The notes: generated from the sequence alone by a model not told the origin. Numbered from the stretch's first letter, positions 1 to 10,909 are shown. The stretch: 64,000 bases of DNA from Schistosoma haematobium (GCF_000699445.3 NC_067202.1:11809924-11873923); one strand, 5' to 3'. Numbers and translations: made by a program.

Positions 1-859
1 CCAAGTATCCTGAGATGAGAGTGATGTTCCAACTAAGACAAATGACTAACTTCTTAAATTACTAGGTTGCGTTCATCATGGGTTGGTCGGACTTAGGGTA
101 TCATTAGAAACCAAGAAGAACTGGGCAGCTGCCTTAAAATGAAGCTCTTAAACAATGCCCATACACGACCTAGTGAGAAAGCGAACCCAAGATCTTCAGG
201 TCAAGCAGCAAACACTTAATTATTAAAATTGTTGAGTCGAAGCACAGTGGTACGACTTCAATTTCAATCAGTTTGTAATTTGGCGTCTAGACTATCGAAT
301 GTCGTTAATAACAAATATTTCACTTCTAACATCCATGGACTTCACTAGTCACAAATTATTAGTTGAACTTCGGGGACATCCGGAAGTAATCTGCTGGTGT
401 GAGCTGACTTACCACCTGTTCTGTACTCCCTGGCTTTCAATGGTATCCCAAAGGAAATCAGTCTGTGAAGAATAGATAGATAGATAAATTAATTGACAGA
501 GGAAGTAATTTTTATACCCGTTTAAATGCGTTCAATGTTTGATAACGAGCACACATTTTTACAATGCATAGAGTCAAACTAAACTAGAAGAAATCGAGTT
601 GGCAAAGTTATGTTTCGTTTTTGCATGAAAGTTATTAGTAGTTCATTAACAAAATATTTTGATACTCTATTGTTTTGGTGAACATATTCAGGTCATCGAA
701 GAGTGAATAGATAAATAAATAGAATCCGTTAATAGTATCTTAATTTAGAAATTGTTTATCCTTTTAAATAAAGGTGAATATTGGTTGACAGCGGAATTCT
801 AAACGAGGAATTCATACTGTTCAAAGAATTTTGAAATTATATTAGTCAATTCACTTGGT
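1..859. other. AT-rich intergenic DNA, no gene seen
   Basis: No coding region, RNA gene or intact mobile element is recognisable here. A short run of gata/aaat repeats lies near 474-490 and 707-720. Part of 100-470 looks like old repeat material, but I cannot assign it to a family. Confidence 0.5.
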
Positions 860-1125
860 GTTGTTTTGCTTGAATCTTCTCATTGAGGTTTAAGACAGCA
901 ATTGATCAATCTGTTATTGGCATATGTGAATTTAAATTCACCCCATTGCACAAGCAAGTGGCTATCAGGACTCAGTAGCTGAGTGGATAACGCGATGGCG
1001 TTTGGAGCGCATGGTACTGTGTTCGAGTCCAAGAGACTCAGGTACATCCGGCTGACGAGTTCCAAACAGAACGAAACGCGCGTCCTAGATTCCACTGCTA
1101 GCCGCTATCCATCTTTGCTTATAAG
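860..1125 (+). mobile_element. Alpha-type tRNA-like element with hammerhead ribozyme (Sm-alpha-like)
   Basis: The element has three visible parts. First is a leader module (about 867-945, with ATTGAGGTTTAAGAC and TGTTATTGGCATATGTG) that recurs at 30.9, 51.1 and 55.2 kb. Second is a tRNA-like part with an A-box-like CAGTAGCTGAGTGG and a B-box-like GTTCGAGTCC (about 1021-1030). Third is a hammerhead at 1046-1090 followed by GCTAGCCGCTATCCATC. tRNA-derived short elements with this ribozyme are known in schistosomes as Sm-alpha; assignment here is by motif order, not by database match. The tRNA-like boxes would allow RNA polymerase III transcription, which is inference. Confidence 0.75.
1046..1090 (+). 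ncRNA. Hammerhead ribozyme, alpha element at 1 kb
   Basis: The core CTGACGA (1052-1058) and GAAA (1073-1076) are intact. Stem II is a short GTTC/GAAC hairpin, and the predicted cleavage triplet GTC lies at 1082-1084. Stem I (ATCCGG/CTAGAT) pairs with one mismatch and one wobble. Compared with the copy at 51.2 kb, stem II has compensating changes (GTCC/GGAC to GTTC/GAAC), so the fold is preserved. Confidence 0.7.
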
Positions 1126-3451
1126 ACAATGTTTCTTATTTTTACAATGTATTAGAAAATTCACATTTCTAGGTACGTGTTAAAGTTTATTCACCTCTTA
1201 CGAATATTTTTATAGAAAATAATAGCAATCAATAGTGGACTCCAAGAGACACATTTTATTCTATATCTCACCGTTTTTGTTTAACCTAAGACTTGAAGTA
1301 TCTATTCATGAAATCCTTATCTTAATGGTTACTGACCATTTCACATATAAATATAAATAAAAATAAAAATGTAGGGACGGTTATTTGTACATAATAATTT
1401 TTCATGAACTAATTTACAATCATGTGCTTACCAATTATTAATTTAAAGGGTCAGATATTCGAGTTTGAAGCCATAACCACTGGAGTTTAGACGTGATGGG
1501 TGTGGGGCATTTGTCTCTTTCTAGTACTGAAGGATAGTCACTCAATTTTATGAGTTGGTTGAAGTTAGCAATGTGCGTCATCACAATAGTCTAAAAAGTA
1601 AATACCTCCAGTAGGATCCGAAGGTACTTGGTTCGGTCCTTGGTTGTTCCATAGATACTCACTACCAACTAGAAGTCCCATACTAAGACTAAACATCTAT
1701 CCAGCGTTTTGTAGTTTCTAATGATCGTCTAACTTAGGTCAGTTTGTGATTTCATCAGCTTTTCCTTTTATAACTAATTTCTTTTACTTTGAAACGTATT
1801 CACATCTTCTAACACTTCTAATCATATTACTAGCAATAATAAATCTATTAGTGGATAACGACAGATAAGTTTGTAATGAAGTGACACAACACTGGTTTAC
1901 AGGTGTTTTGACTTGGATTAAATGCTGATTACTATTACTGGTATGATTGTTTACGATGATTGTATATAACATGCTACCTGCTACTCATCACAACTGAAAG
2001 AGACTCCTATACTGACTGACATACGGGAGAAAACAAGACTGTGAAAGAAGACTACTTTATTCAGCATTCACTAATTAAACGATATCTATAATAATAGTAA
2101 TCAAAGTAACTTACACATCATTTTAAGTATTCAGGCAATTAGCAACTTTGAATGTTTACTAGCAATTAATCAATAAATTAACGTATACATATATATATAT
2201 AATTTGCAAAATCAATAAATTAATTGATTTGACTGATAAATATAATTCATCGTTGAATTCTATATTTGTTCCCTTCTTAGCTAATTCATCTCTCATTGTG
2301 GTTATTCACTCAACGGGTGTTTTGTGTGAAGTTTTCTCATTATGATAAATGTCCATTATTAGCTGATCAATTCTAATCCAACCTAGTGATTCGATAGAAA
2401 TTTCTGTGCTGAACATTAAATTACACTTTATTTGAGGTTTAGGAAAGCTAATTTGTTTGCTCAAAACCATGATGTATAGTGTGTGATTACAACTAGCAAC
2501 TTAGAAGTATGTACTCACGATTCTAGCAGGAATCAAATTCAACATCTTCAGTGTTCTCTGTGAGAGTTTAGTCATTTAAACAACTGAATTGACCTTAAAA
2601 CAACTATTTTCTGATAAGCCAAATTTGATGTTGTGTAAAGAAGTAATTTAACATAATATAAATGCGAGTAGTCTGATGAAGTTGTGCTTGACATTCATGA
2701 CAAATGATATTTAGAATCATGAAAAAAAGTTGGTGTTGTTTAAGGTATAGAAAGTTTTATCACTCCCTTCTGTGGATCAAAGATACGGCTAATGTTGAAA
2801 TAACAAATTTTATAAAATACTGAAGTGATTAGTGAATGAATAAGTAACTAGTTTAGAGAATTTAAATGGTAATCTTAACCACAGATACTACAGAAAAAAT
2901 GATAATTAGACAACTTATTAAATGTACGGCAGATTCATTGAAGGATTGTAAGGTATACAGTTATTTAATCTTTGGTGTGCAACTGACATTTCTGATGGAA
3001 TTAGTAGATTATTATTCTACGTTTTGGTATATTCACCATGTGGTTAGCAGTGGAATCCAGTATGCAAGTTTCGTCACATTTAATGTTCCTCAGTATTGAT
3101 TCTAATGCTGGGACTAGGACCTTGAAAATTTTGCCTCAGACATCTAACACATCACCTATTCAGTTACTGAATTCGGATAGTCAATAGCTTTTGCAACGTG
3201 TGTAAGGGTTTGGACTTGTTGTTTGTTGATGTTAAGTATTGAGATTCATGTATGTCTAGCTGACGATTCCTAAATAAAATGAAAATTACCTCTTGGATTC
3301 GATTGGAAGCTATCCAACTAAATAACAATACTGAGGCCATCCACTCAATAGGAACATATGTAAAAGGAGACTATTTGGTTTCAATTCTGAACATCAAAAA
3401 TAAAAAAAACACAAATCTTTACAAATAAATAACTGAAGGTGTTTTTGTGGA
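1126..3451. other. Intergenic DNA with one decayed alpha element
   Basis: No gene is recognisable. A (TA)n run lies near 2185-2205. A decayed alpha element can be seen at about 3225-3320 (CTAGCTGACGATTCC, then TCTTGGATTCGATTGGAAGC). Its ribozyme core is broken. The 77-codon open frame at 2866-3099 has no recognisable domain and is probably chance. Confidence 0.5.
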
Positions 3452-3595
3452 TATTATAGTAATTTCAATAGTTGAGATCATGAGTCAATGAAAACTAGAC
3501 CACCATGGAAAACCTGGAAGCATTGGATGGCCGTTTCGTCCAATTGTGGGACTCCTCAGCAGTACGCATCCACGATCCCACCTCACCTGTATATG
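3452..3595 (-). mobile_element. Beta-type hammerhead element, 3' part, left arm of an inverted pair
   Basis: On the minus strand this reads through a hammerhead (3520-3567) into the family 3' end (CCATGGTGGTCTAG, then CATGATCTCAACTATTG). The tRNA-like part is missing. It pairs as an inverted repeat with 3713-3845, including the terminal TATTATAGTAATTTCAATAG, so the DNA can fold back. Confidence 0.75.
3520..3567 (-). ncRNA. Hammerhead ribozyme, beta element (left arm at 3.5 kb)
   Basis: On the minus strand the core CTGAGGA, stem II GTCC/GGAC, and GAAA are intact, with an ATC cleavage triplet. Stem I pairs imperfectly (GTACTG against CAATGC). Confidence 0.6.
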
Positions 3596-3845
3596 TCGCC
3601 CAATTTCGTGGATTAGTTAAATTTAGACATTAACACCGTTGGATACCGGCTCAGTTGTCTAGTGGATAAGTGGTCGCGTGCGAGACAGATAGGTCCTGGG
3701 TTCAGATCTCGAGAGGCGGGATCATGGATATACACTACTGAGGAGTCCCACAATAGAAAGAAATGGCCGTCCAGTGCTTTCAGATTTTCCATGGTGGTCC
3801 AGTTTCAATTGACTCATGATCTCAACTATTGAAATTACTATAATA
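3596..3845 (+). mobile_element. Beta-type tRNA-like hammerhead element, right arm of an inverted pair
   Basis: It starts in the leader (TTCGTGGATTAGTTAAATTTAGACATTAACACC). A tRNA-like part follows (A-box-like CCGGCTCAGTTGTCTAGTGG, B-box-like GGTTCAGATCTC), then a decayed hammerhead at 3733-3777, and it ends CATGATCTCAACTATTGAAA. The ribozyme has AGAAAT where CGAAAC is expected, which weakens the base of stem II. Confidence 0.75.
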
Positions 3846-3974
3846 AACAACTACTTTCTTAAGGTTCTATCACCCGATAATTTAGTACTATATAAGCGAT
3901 TAATCGAATCAAAGTGAGGACAATTTCTGAATACCCTTTTCATTGAATTACTAAGATTCTTTAAAAAATTTTTT

Positions 3975-4371
3975 ATTGAAATCATGAGCCGATTGATGTT
4001 AGACCACCACAATTGAAAACCTGGAAGCACTGGACTGCCGTTTCGTCCTATTGTGGGACCCCTCAGCAGTGCGCATCCACGATCCCGCTCGCGGGATTCG
4101 AACCCAGGGCCCTCGGTCTCGCGCGCGAACACTTAACCTACTGGACCACTGAGCCATCATCTAATGGTGATAGTGTCTAACATCAACTAATCCACCAAGA
4201 TGCGCGACCAACTTCCGTTGTACTGAGGTAGATACTTGTCTCTACCCGACATGGATTAGCTCCACTGGTCACGGCTTCTCACTAGAACTCCGAGAATTCC
4301 CTCATGAAGCTAGTCCACTGGTGAGCACATATTGATTACTAGTATAAGGGTTGTGGAGATTAAGGCCCTGG
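3975..4371 (-). mobile_element. Beta-type hammerhead element, near-complete unit
   Basis: This minus-strand copy carries the whole family unit. The leader runs from about 4371 down to 4155 (TCTCCACAACCC, GAGGGAATTCTCGGAGTTC, TCTACCTCAGTACAA). The tRNA-like part follows (TGGCTCAGTGG box A near 4150; GGTTCGAATCC box B near 4090-4100), then the hammerhead at 4027-4072 and the tail CATGATTTCAATAAAAAA. The tRNA-like part is clear enough that a tRNA finder may call it as a pseudogene. The hammerhead core reads CTGAGGG instead of CTGAGGA, so self-cleavage is doubtful. Confidence 0.85.
4027..4072 (-). ncRNA. Hammerhead ribozyme with core mutation
   Basis: Stem I (GCACTG/CAGTGC) is perfect, and stem II and GAAA are present. 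The last base of the CTGANGA core is G instead of A, a position normally required for activity. Confidence 0.6.
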
Positions 4372-4545
4372 GTTTGAAATTCGCGAGGCGGGATCGTGGA
4401 TGTGCACTGCTGAGGAGTCCCACAATAGGACGAAACGGCCGTCCAGTGCTTCCAGGTTTCCAAAGGTGGTCTAACATCAATCGGTTCTTGATCTCAATCA
4501 AAAACTTAATAATCTCCACAACCCCTATACTAGTAATTCTTGAAA
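4372..4545 (+). mobile_element. Beta-type hammerhead element running into the start of a second unit
   Basis: The copy begins abruptly inside the tRNA-like part (GGCCCTGGGTTTGAA). It continues through an intact hammerhead (4404-4449) and the 3' end (ATCGGTTCTTGATCTCAATC). It then runs directly into ATCTCCACAACCCC-TATACTAGTAAT (4512-4540), which is the beginning of the family leader. The same leader start lies inverted at about 4333-4370, so this copy is flanked by short inverted repeats. Confidence 0.8.
4404..4449 (+). ncRNA. Hammerhead ribozyme, fully canonical
   Basis: All parts are intact. Stem I is GCACTG/CAGTGC (six perfect pairs). The core is CTGAGGA (4410-4416). Stem II is GTCC-CACAATA-GGAC, followed by GAAA (4432-4435) and a very short stem III (CGGCCG). 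The cleavage triplet GTC is at 4441-4443. The very short stem III is usual for hammerheads of mobile elements. This is the best ribozyme in the window. Confidence 0.9.
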
Positions 4546-5045
4546 TGTCTACCAAATTTTTATTATCTGTCTTTAGAGACAATTTTAGTCAACTGATCAG
4601 TTCACATAAGTTAATTGCATGAATGAATTTCATATTTTAAGTGACGTAAACATATTATGCAACAATATATCATTGAATTATTTTTAGTTATGATTAAATA
4701 AACTGGAGTTTTTGTTTCTGCTATCATGAAAAAGTTGATTGCAACATAATGAATGAAATTGGGATCATTTGTTTAAAATAATCGAATCATTTGTTGTCAA
4801 TTCATGATATTGGTTATGATTATGATTGCTTATTGATCAGTATGTACTGACTGATTATGACATATTTGTGTATATATATGTGTATGTACAAAAGCATAAC
4901 GATTACTCTCAAAAAAATTTAATTAATGGCATTGACCCATACAAAGAAAATGGATAGTGAAAGACAGAATAAACGGTCAAATAAGATCTTATTACATTTT
5001 AGCAAAGTAATATATACGGGGTTGAGGTTATTAGCAACGTTTTCA
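4546..5045. other. AT-rich DNA, no gene seen
   Basis: No coding potential or repeat family is recognised. It forms the left flank of the RTE insertion. Confidence 0.5.
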
Positions 5046-5058
5046 ATGTTTAGTAAGT
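5046..5058 (+). repeat. Target site duplication, left copy (RTE element)
   Basis: ATGTTTAGTAAGT here is identical to 8265-8277 and brackets the RTE element. The last bases also fit the element's AAGT-type tail, so the exact edge is ambiguous by a few bases. Confidence 0.8.
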
Positions 5059-8000
5059 TACTTACTTACTTACGCCTGTTACTCCCAATGGAGCATAGGC
5101 CGCTGACCAGCACTCTCCAACCCACTCTGTCCTTGGCCTTCCCTTCTAGTTCCATCCAATTCTTGGTCATTTTTCTCATGCCTATCTCCATTTCTCGGCG
5201 TAATGTGTTCTTTGGTCTTCCTCTTTTCCTTTCGCCTTGAGGATTCCTTGTGAGGGCTTGTCTTGTGACGCAGTTCAGTGCTTTCCTCAATGTGTGTCCT
5301 ATCCACTTCCAGCGCTTCTTCCTGATTTCTTCCTCCGCTGGGATCTGGTTTGTTCTTTCCCACAGTACGTTGTTGCTCATAGTGTCTGGCCAACGGATCT
5401 GAAATATTTTGCATAGACAATTGTTAATAAACACGTGTATTTTCTGGATGATGGCTTTCGTAGTTCTCCAGGTTTCCGCCCCATATAGTAGAACTGTCTT
5501 GACATTTGTATTGAAAATCCTGACCTTGGTGTTGGTTGACAGTTGTTTTGAGTTCCAGACGTTCCTCAGTTGTAAATATGCTCCTCTTGCTTTGCCGATC
5601 CGCGCCTTCACATCTGCATCAGATCCACCTTGTTCATCAATGATGCTGCCCAAATATGTGAAGCTTTTTACAACTTCCAAATCTTCGTGAAGTGTGATTG
5701 AATTGGTGCATACTGTGTTGTATCGGAGAATCTTGCTTTTCGCTTTGTGTATATTGAGACCTAGTGCTGGTGAGGCTGCTGTTACACTGTTCGTCTTTTC
5801 CTACATTTGTTGTTGCGTGTGCGATAGAAGGGCCAGATCAACAGCGAAGTCTAGATCGTCCAACTGCATCTTAGATGTCCACTGTATCCCATGCTTCCTT
5901 CAGATGTTGACGTCTTCATGATCCAGTCGATCATCAGGAGAAAGAGACAGGGTGAGAGTAAGCAACCTTGCCTGACACCAGTCTTCACTACGAACGAGTT
6001 CGTCAACTGTCCTCCATGCACGATTTTGCAGTGTAATCCATCATATGAACTCTGTATGATACTGATTATCTTCTGAGGTACGCCGTAGTGTTGAGGAAGC
6101 TTCCATAGTGTTGTTCTGTCGACGCTATCAAATGCCTTTTCGTAGTCAATGAAGTTGATGTAGAGTGATGAATTCCATTCAATTGATTGTTCTACAATGA
6201 TCCGTAGAGTTGCGATTCTGTCTGTACACGATCTATCCTTACGGAATCCTGCCTGTTGATCACGAAGTTGGGCGTCTACGCAGTCCTTCATCCTGTTTAA
6301 CAATATCCTGTTGAAGACTTTTCCCGGTATTGAGAGAAGTGTGATGCCCCTGTAGTTATCACACTTGCTGAGATCGCCTTTCTTCGGTATTTTGGTCAGA
6401 AGTCCTTCTTTCCAGTCTTTTGGTACTTGTTCCTCATCCCAAATCTTATTGAAGAGAATATGGAGTATCCTTGCAGTTGCCGCTACGTCTGCTTTTACTG
6501 CCTCTGCTGGGATGTTGTCCGGTCCTGCTGCCTTGCCACTCTTGATTTGTCTGATGGCCATGCTGATTTCTTCAATTGTTGGTGGGCCAACATTGATTGG
6601 GAGGTCCGTGGGTGCTGCTTCGATGTTGGGTGGGTTCAGTGGAGCTGGTCGATTCAAGAGTTCTTTGAAGTGTTCTACCCACCTGTTTTGTTGCTCTTCA
6701 ATGTTGGTGATTACCTCGCCTTCCTTGCTTTTCACTGGTCGTTCTGGTTTGCGGCGATTTCCAGAGAGTTTCTTTGTCGTGTCATACAATTGTCTCATGT
6801 TTCCTTCTCTTGCAGCCTTTTCCGCCGTCGTTGCTAAATCTTCCACATATTTACGTTTGTCGGTTCTGATGCTCCTCTTCACCTGCTTGTTTACTTCTGT
6901 GTATTCAGCTTGTGCCTTGGCTTTCTCTGCTCTTGTTCGATTGGTATTGATTGCTGCCTTCTTGTTCCTCCTTTCTTGAATCTTATCCAGTGTATCAACA
7001 GTGATCCATTCCTTGTGATGGTGCTTCTTGTGACCCAGGACCTCATGACATGTTGAAGTGTTTGCCCCCTTTACACCTTTCCAGTTGCTCACCAGAGTAG
7101 TTCCCTCTCCATTGAGTAGATCATGAAAGGCCTGGAACTTATTGCTGAGGGCTATCTTGAATTTGTTGAGTTTGTGAGTATCCCGAAGAAAAGCCGAACT
7201 AAGCTTTTGTGATGTTGTCCGCCCCATTTTCCAGTAATTCTTAAGTTTCAATTTCATCTTGGCGATCAGCAATTGATGGTCTGATGCTATATCAGCTCCT
7301 CTCTTGGTTCTCACGTCTTCCATCGCCCTCCTGAACTTTTTGTTGATGCATATATGGTCGATTTGGTTTTGCGTGGTGTGATCCGGTGATGTCCATGTGG
7401 TTTTGTGTATGCGTTTATGTGGGAATATGGTGCCGCCTATGACCAGTTTATTGAAGGCACATAGATTTGCAAATCTCTCACCATTTCTGTTTCTTTCTCC
7501 CAGTCCGTGTCGTCCCATGATGTCTTCATATCCAGTGTTGTCCATTCCAACCTTGGTGTTGAAATCTCCCATCAAAATGGTCAGGTCCTTTGTTGGGCAC
7601 TTCTCGACGATTGACTGCAGCCTATTGTAGAATTGATCTTTAGCGTCTTCATTGTAGTCGTTGGTAGGCGCATAGCATTGGATGATGTTCATTGAAATAC
7701 CCTCTTTCTTTGTTTTGAACGAGGCTTTGATGATCCTTGGTCCATGAGATTCCCATCCTATAAGCGCATTTTACGCTTGTTTGGACAGCATCAATGCAAC
7801 TCCTTGTGTATGTGGTGCATTTTCTTCTTCATGGCCGGAGTATAACAGGAGCTTTCCTGTAGTTAGTCGTTGTTGTCCAACTTGTGTCCAATGTGTTTCA
7901 CTGATCCCAAGTACCTCTAGGTTGTATCTTCTCATTTCTGCAGCAAATTGGAAGGCTCTCCCGGTGTCCCACATTGTACGAACATTCCATATACCTAAAT

Positions 8001-8264
8001 AAATGGTCGCTCTGGTTGTCAGAAGGGGCATCGGCCTCGTAACTGTCGAAGGAATTCGGCTTTCATCATGAGCCGTCATAGTTCTTCTAAATGAAAACCT
8101 TCTGACTCCCAGGGCAGAGTTTAAAAGGTTTGAATAATTATTTCTGGTTAGCGTTTTTTTAGCGAGTTAGTTTTCTACGGGATGGGGACGCTAACCCCAT
8201 GCCCAACCCCCCTTATCCGGGCTTGAGACCGGCAGTAGCCCCCGAAGGGACTCCAGGCGGAGTT
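5059..8264 (-). mobile_element. RTE-clade non-LTR retrotransposon, near full length (SR2/SjR2-like)
   Basis: A minus-strand element of 3.2 kb. Its 5' end (8264) starts AACTCCGCCTGGAGTCCC and has a GC-richer untranslated region of about 185 bp. One long coding region encodes an APE-type endonuclease and a reverse transcriptase. The 3' end is a short AAGT/TAAC repeat tail (5059-5075). A perfect 13-bp target duplication shows that this is a single insertion event. The element is dead: one in-frame stop, one frameshift, a second stop and a catalytic change are visible (see the coding entry). Its low decay relative to the neighbouring RTE copy suggests a younger insertion. Confidence 0.92.
5066..8079 (-). 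pseudogene. Endonuclease-reverse transcriptase of the RTE element, broken
   Basis: Reads from ATG at 8079. The first 102 residues start an APE-type endonuclease (GIWNVRTMW, ISETHW). An in-frame TAA follows at 7768-7770, and the frame reopens at once to ATG 7692. The next 613 residues carry MGDFN (residues 41-45) and ASDHQ (136-140) of the endonuclease. They then carry the reverse transcriptase motifs IPKKGD, QAGFRKDRSC, FIDYEKAFDSVD (514-525) and GVRQGCLLSP (572-581). A one-base deletion near 5893 shifts the frame. Beyond it the catalytic F-A-D-D reads FAVD (5837-5848) and a TAG follows at 5801-5803. The C-terminal part ([23 protein letters not shown]) is open to the stop at 5066. Because an essential aspartate is lost, this copy could not make active enzyme even if the frame were intact. 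Confidence 0.92.
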
Positions 8265-8277
8265 ATGTTTAGTAAGT
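8265..8277 (+). repeat. Target site duplication, right copy (RTE element)
   Basis: ATGTTTAGTAAGT directly follows the 5' end of the element and matches 5046-5058 base for base. Confidence 0.85.
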
Positions 8278-8429
8278 GTTTAGTATCTAATAATCATAAC
8301 AAGTAGTTACGGATAACTCCGTACGCTCAAAATGAAACAGTGAAAATTACGCTTAATTATGCAGTACTCATCCAAAAATATGAACGTAAAAATAGCTAAA
8401 AATATCGAATATAACATATTACTTATTTA

Positions 8430-9960
8430 TGTTTGTTACCGCTTGTGGAGAAGCATAGGCTGCCAACCAGCAATCTCCATCCAACTCTGCCTTGGACAAA
8501 ACTCTCCAGTTGTTTTCAGTTGCTATTCATTCTTTTCATGCCTGCTTCCATATCCCGAGGTAGTATGCCTTAGGTCTTCCTCTTTTTCGTTTTCTTTCAG
8601 TATTGCAAGTTAGGGCTTACCTTGAGATGCAGTTTGGTGATTTCCTTAATATATGACCTATCCACTTCCAACGTCTTTTCTAATTTCCTCTTCAACTGGA
8701 AGCTGGTTTGTCCCTTCCAATAGTAGGCTGTTGCTGACGGTATCCGGCCAACGGATATTGAGTATCTTGCGTAGACAACTGTTTATAGATACTTGTACCT
8801 TTTTTATGGTGATTGTGGTAGTTCTCCCAATTTCAGCTCCGTACAGTAGAACTAACTGTCTCGATGTCGGTATTGAAGATTGTGACTTTGACATTGGTTA
8901 ATAGTTGTTTTGAGTTGGATATGTTCATCAACTGTAGAAATGTTGTCCTTGCTTTTACAATCCTCGCCTTTATGTCTGCATCAGATCCTCCTTGTTTATC
9001 CATGATGCTTCTCAGATACTTGGAAGATTGTACATTTTCCAGGGATTCTCGATCAAATGTGATTGGATTGGTATTTTCCGTGTTGTATTTGAGGATCTTG
9101 CTTTTTCATTTGTGTGTACTGAGGTCTACTGACACAGACTACTGCTACATTAGTTGTCTTCATCTGCATTTGTTCGTGTGTATGAGATAGAAGGGATAGA
9201 TCATCTGCGGAGTCTAAATCTTCTAATTGATTCCTAGCTGTCCATTGTATTCTGCGCTCCCACTCAGATGTCGAGGTCTTCATAATCCATTCGACCACCG
9301 GACGAGTGAGAAAGAGGGAGAGTAGACAGCCTTGTCTGTAGTCCAGTGTCGAAGAAGTTTCTATGATATTCCCCTATCCACACTGTGAAACTCCTTCGGA
9401 TAGTCAAGGAAGTTGATTTATAGTGACGAGTTTCATTCGATTGATTGCTCAACAATGATCTGTAGTGTCGCGATTTGGCCTGTGCATGTCTGCTTCTTAC
9501 GGAATCCAGCCTGTTGATCTCGAAGTTAGGCGTCTACTGAGTCTTTCACCGGTTCAGCAACACTCTGTTGAAAACGTTTCCTGGTACTGACAATAATGTG
9601 ATTCCTCTGTAGTTCTCACATTTACTCAGATCTCCTTACTTTGATAACCTGATGAAGTATACCTCTTTCCAGTCTGTCGGTGGCACTTGTTTCTTCCCTC
9701 AAATCTTCCTGAAAGGAAAGTGTAGCATACTTGTAGTTACTTTCGTGTCTGACTTTAGTGCTTCAGTTGGTATATTGTCAGGTCCTGCTGCTTTCCCGCT
9801 CTTGATTTGTCTGATGACCATGCTGATTTCTTCCGTCGTTTGTGAAGTGACATCTATGGGAAGGTCTGTGTGTGCTGCTTGGATTTTCAGTGGATTTGAT
9901 GGAGCTGGTCTTTTTAAGAGTTCCTCAGAGTGTTCTTTAGGTACCCCTAATCTGACTCCA
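8430..9960 (-). mobile_element. Older RTE-clade retrotransposon remnant
   Basis: A second, more decayed RTE copy on the minus strand, truncated at both ends. Recognisable pieces in order from 9960 down: a reverse transcriptase N-terminal part (SGKAAGPDNIPTEA-like, about 9750-9830); motif FIDYPKEFH with damage near 9400; LDSADDLSLLSH (9200-9211 codes S-A-D-D); and a C-terminal KILNIRWPDTVSNS part (8660-8890). Numerous frameshifts and stops are present. Sequence divergence from the 5.1-8.3 kb copy is clearly larger than between that copy and the one at 25.5 kb, so this is another subfamily or a much older insertion. Confidence 0.88.
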
Positions 9961-9984
9961 TTTGGATGGCATCAATGATTATGA

Positions 9985-10460
9985 CTGAAATATAAATGTC
10001 ACCGACCCTCGTAAATAATCATCGACTTAAATCGCGTTAGTGAATAACGGAATTAAAGGAGTCAAATACGAGAATGAATTTCGAATACGTGTATTTCATA
10101 CAATTGTCGATCCAGACAAGCGATCGGTGAAAGGAAGCGAAGTGAAACAAAATGACGAGCGGTGGAGAGGGCATGTGAGTCAACTCGATTTAGTTAAGCG
10201 TTAATCTATATTTATAGTCAGACATGTGATGAGTAAGATCAGAAACATACATACATAAGCTTAAACAAAACAGTGGAGGTTGATAAGCGAATAAGTGACA
10301 AGGTCAAAACGCAACTCAAGAAGAATGAATAAATTGATCTGTCCGAAAGTTAGAACAAGCTATGTGAGCTTGGCATGGCATGTGACGCTACAGTTCTATT
10401 CATTTGTTCCTCCGTTCTTGAATCTCAGGGATTTGCTTGCCTTTGTTCTTGACCGAATAT
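9985..10460 (+). repeat. Dispersed repeat, copy 1 (possible retroelement end)
   Basis: A GC-richer stretch that shares an ordered series of motifs with 32150-32420: GTATTTCATACAATTGT, CAGACAAGC, GAGCGGTGGAGAGGGCA, GTTAAGCGT, then TATTTATAG-CAGA. No coding sequence is visible. It may be a long terminal repeat or untranslated end of a retroelement, but neither termini nor target duplication were found. Confidence 0.45.
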
Positions 10461-10744
10461 AACATACTACTGAAAATATAAACCACAACACAGTTGAAAG
10501 ACATTTGAAACGTGAGCAACTATATGGTAATAATCTTTATAGGTCATATATAAACCAACTGAAATCAAGACCGAATAATTTTAGTTCTTGTTCACCATTG
10601 CAACTTCTTCATCAAATGATGTGACGATTAACATTATCTTGTTCTTACTATAGTTAACATTAAAAAACTTATAGTTTAAGCAGCAATGTGTTGTAGAAAT
10701 TATTGGATTTCACTGAAACCACAGACCTATTTAAGTTTGACAAC

Positions 10745-10885
10745 CATTGAAAACCTAGAAGCACTGGGTGGCAGATTCACCCCAGTATGAAATTTCTCAG
10801 CAGTGAGAATCCACGGTAGTGTAGGCGGGAACTAAACCTAGAACCTTGGGTCTCACGCACGAACGCTTAACCAGTTACGTAATAT
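10745..10885 (-). mobile_element. Decayed beta-type element, left member of inverted pair
   Basis: On the minus strand the tRNA-like part (GTTAAGCGTTCGTGCGTGAGACCC) is followed by a broken hammerhead and the family 3' end (AGTGCTTCTAGGTTTTCAATGG). It lies head-to-head with the plus-strand copy at 10910-11095. Confidence 0.65.
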
Positions 10886-10909
10886 TTTGGATTGATTGAA
10901 GTTATACAT

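Noticed and set aside
2866..3099. 77-codon open frame
   Set aside because: No domain, no splice or promoter context, within the chance range for AT-rich DNA.
4080..4160. tRNA-like sequence on the minus strand with clear A and B boxes
   Set aside because: It is the tRNA-like head of a beta hammerhead element; no complete cloverleaf with a proper acceptor stem, and the same sequence recurs in many decayed copies.
6365..6979. 204-codon open frame on the plus strand, and others at 5409-5690, 5694-5921, 7397-7630
   Set aside because: Antisense shadows of the RTE coding region on the minus strand.
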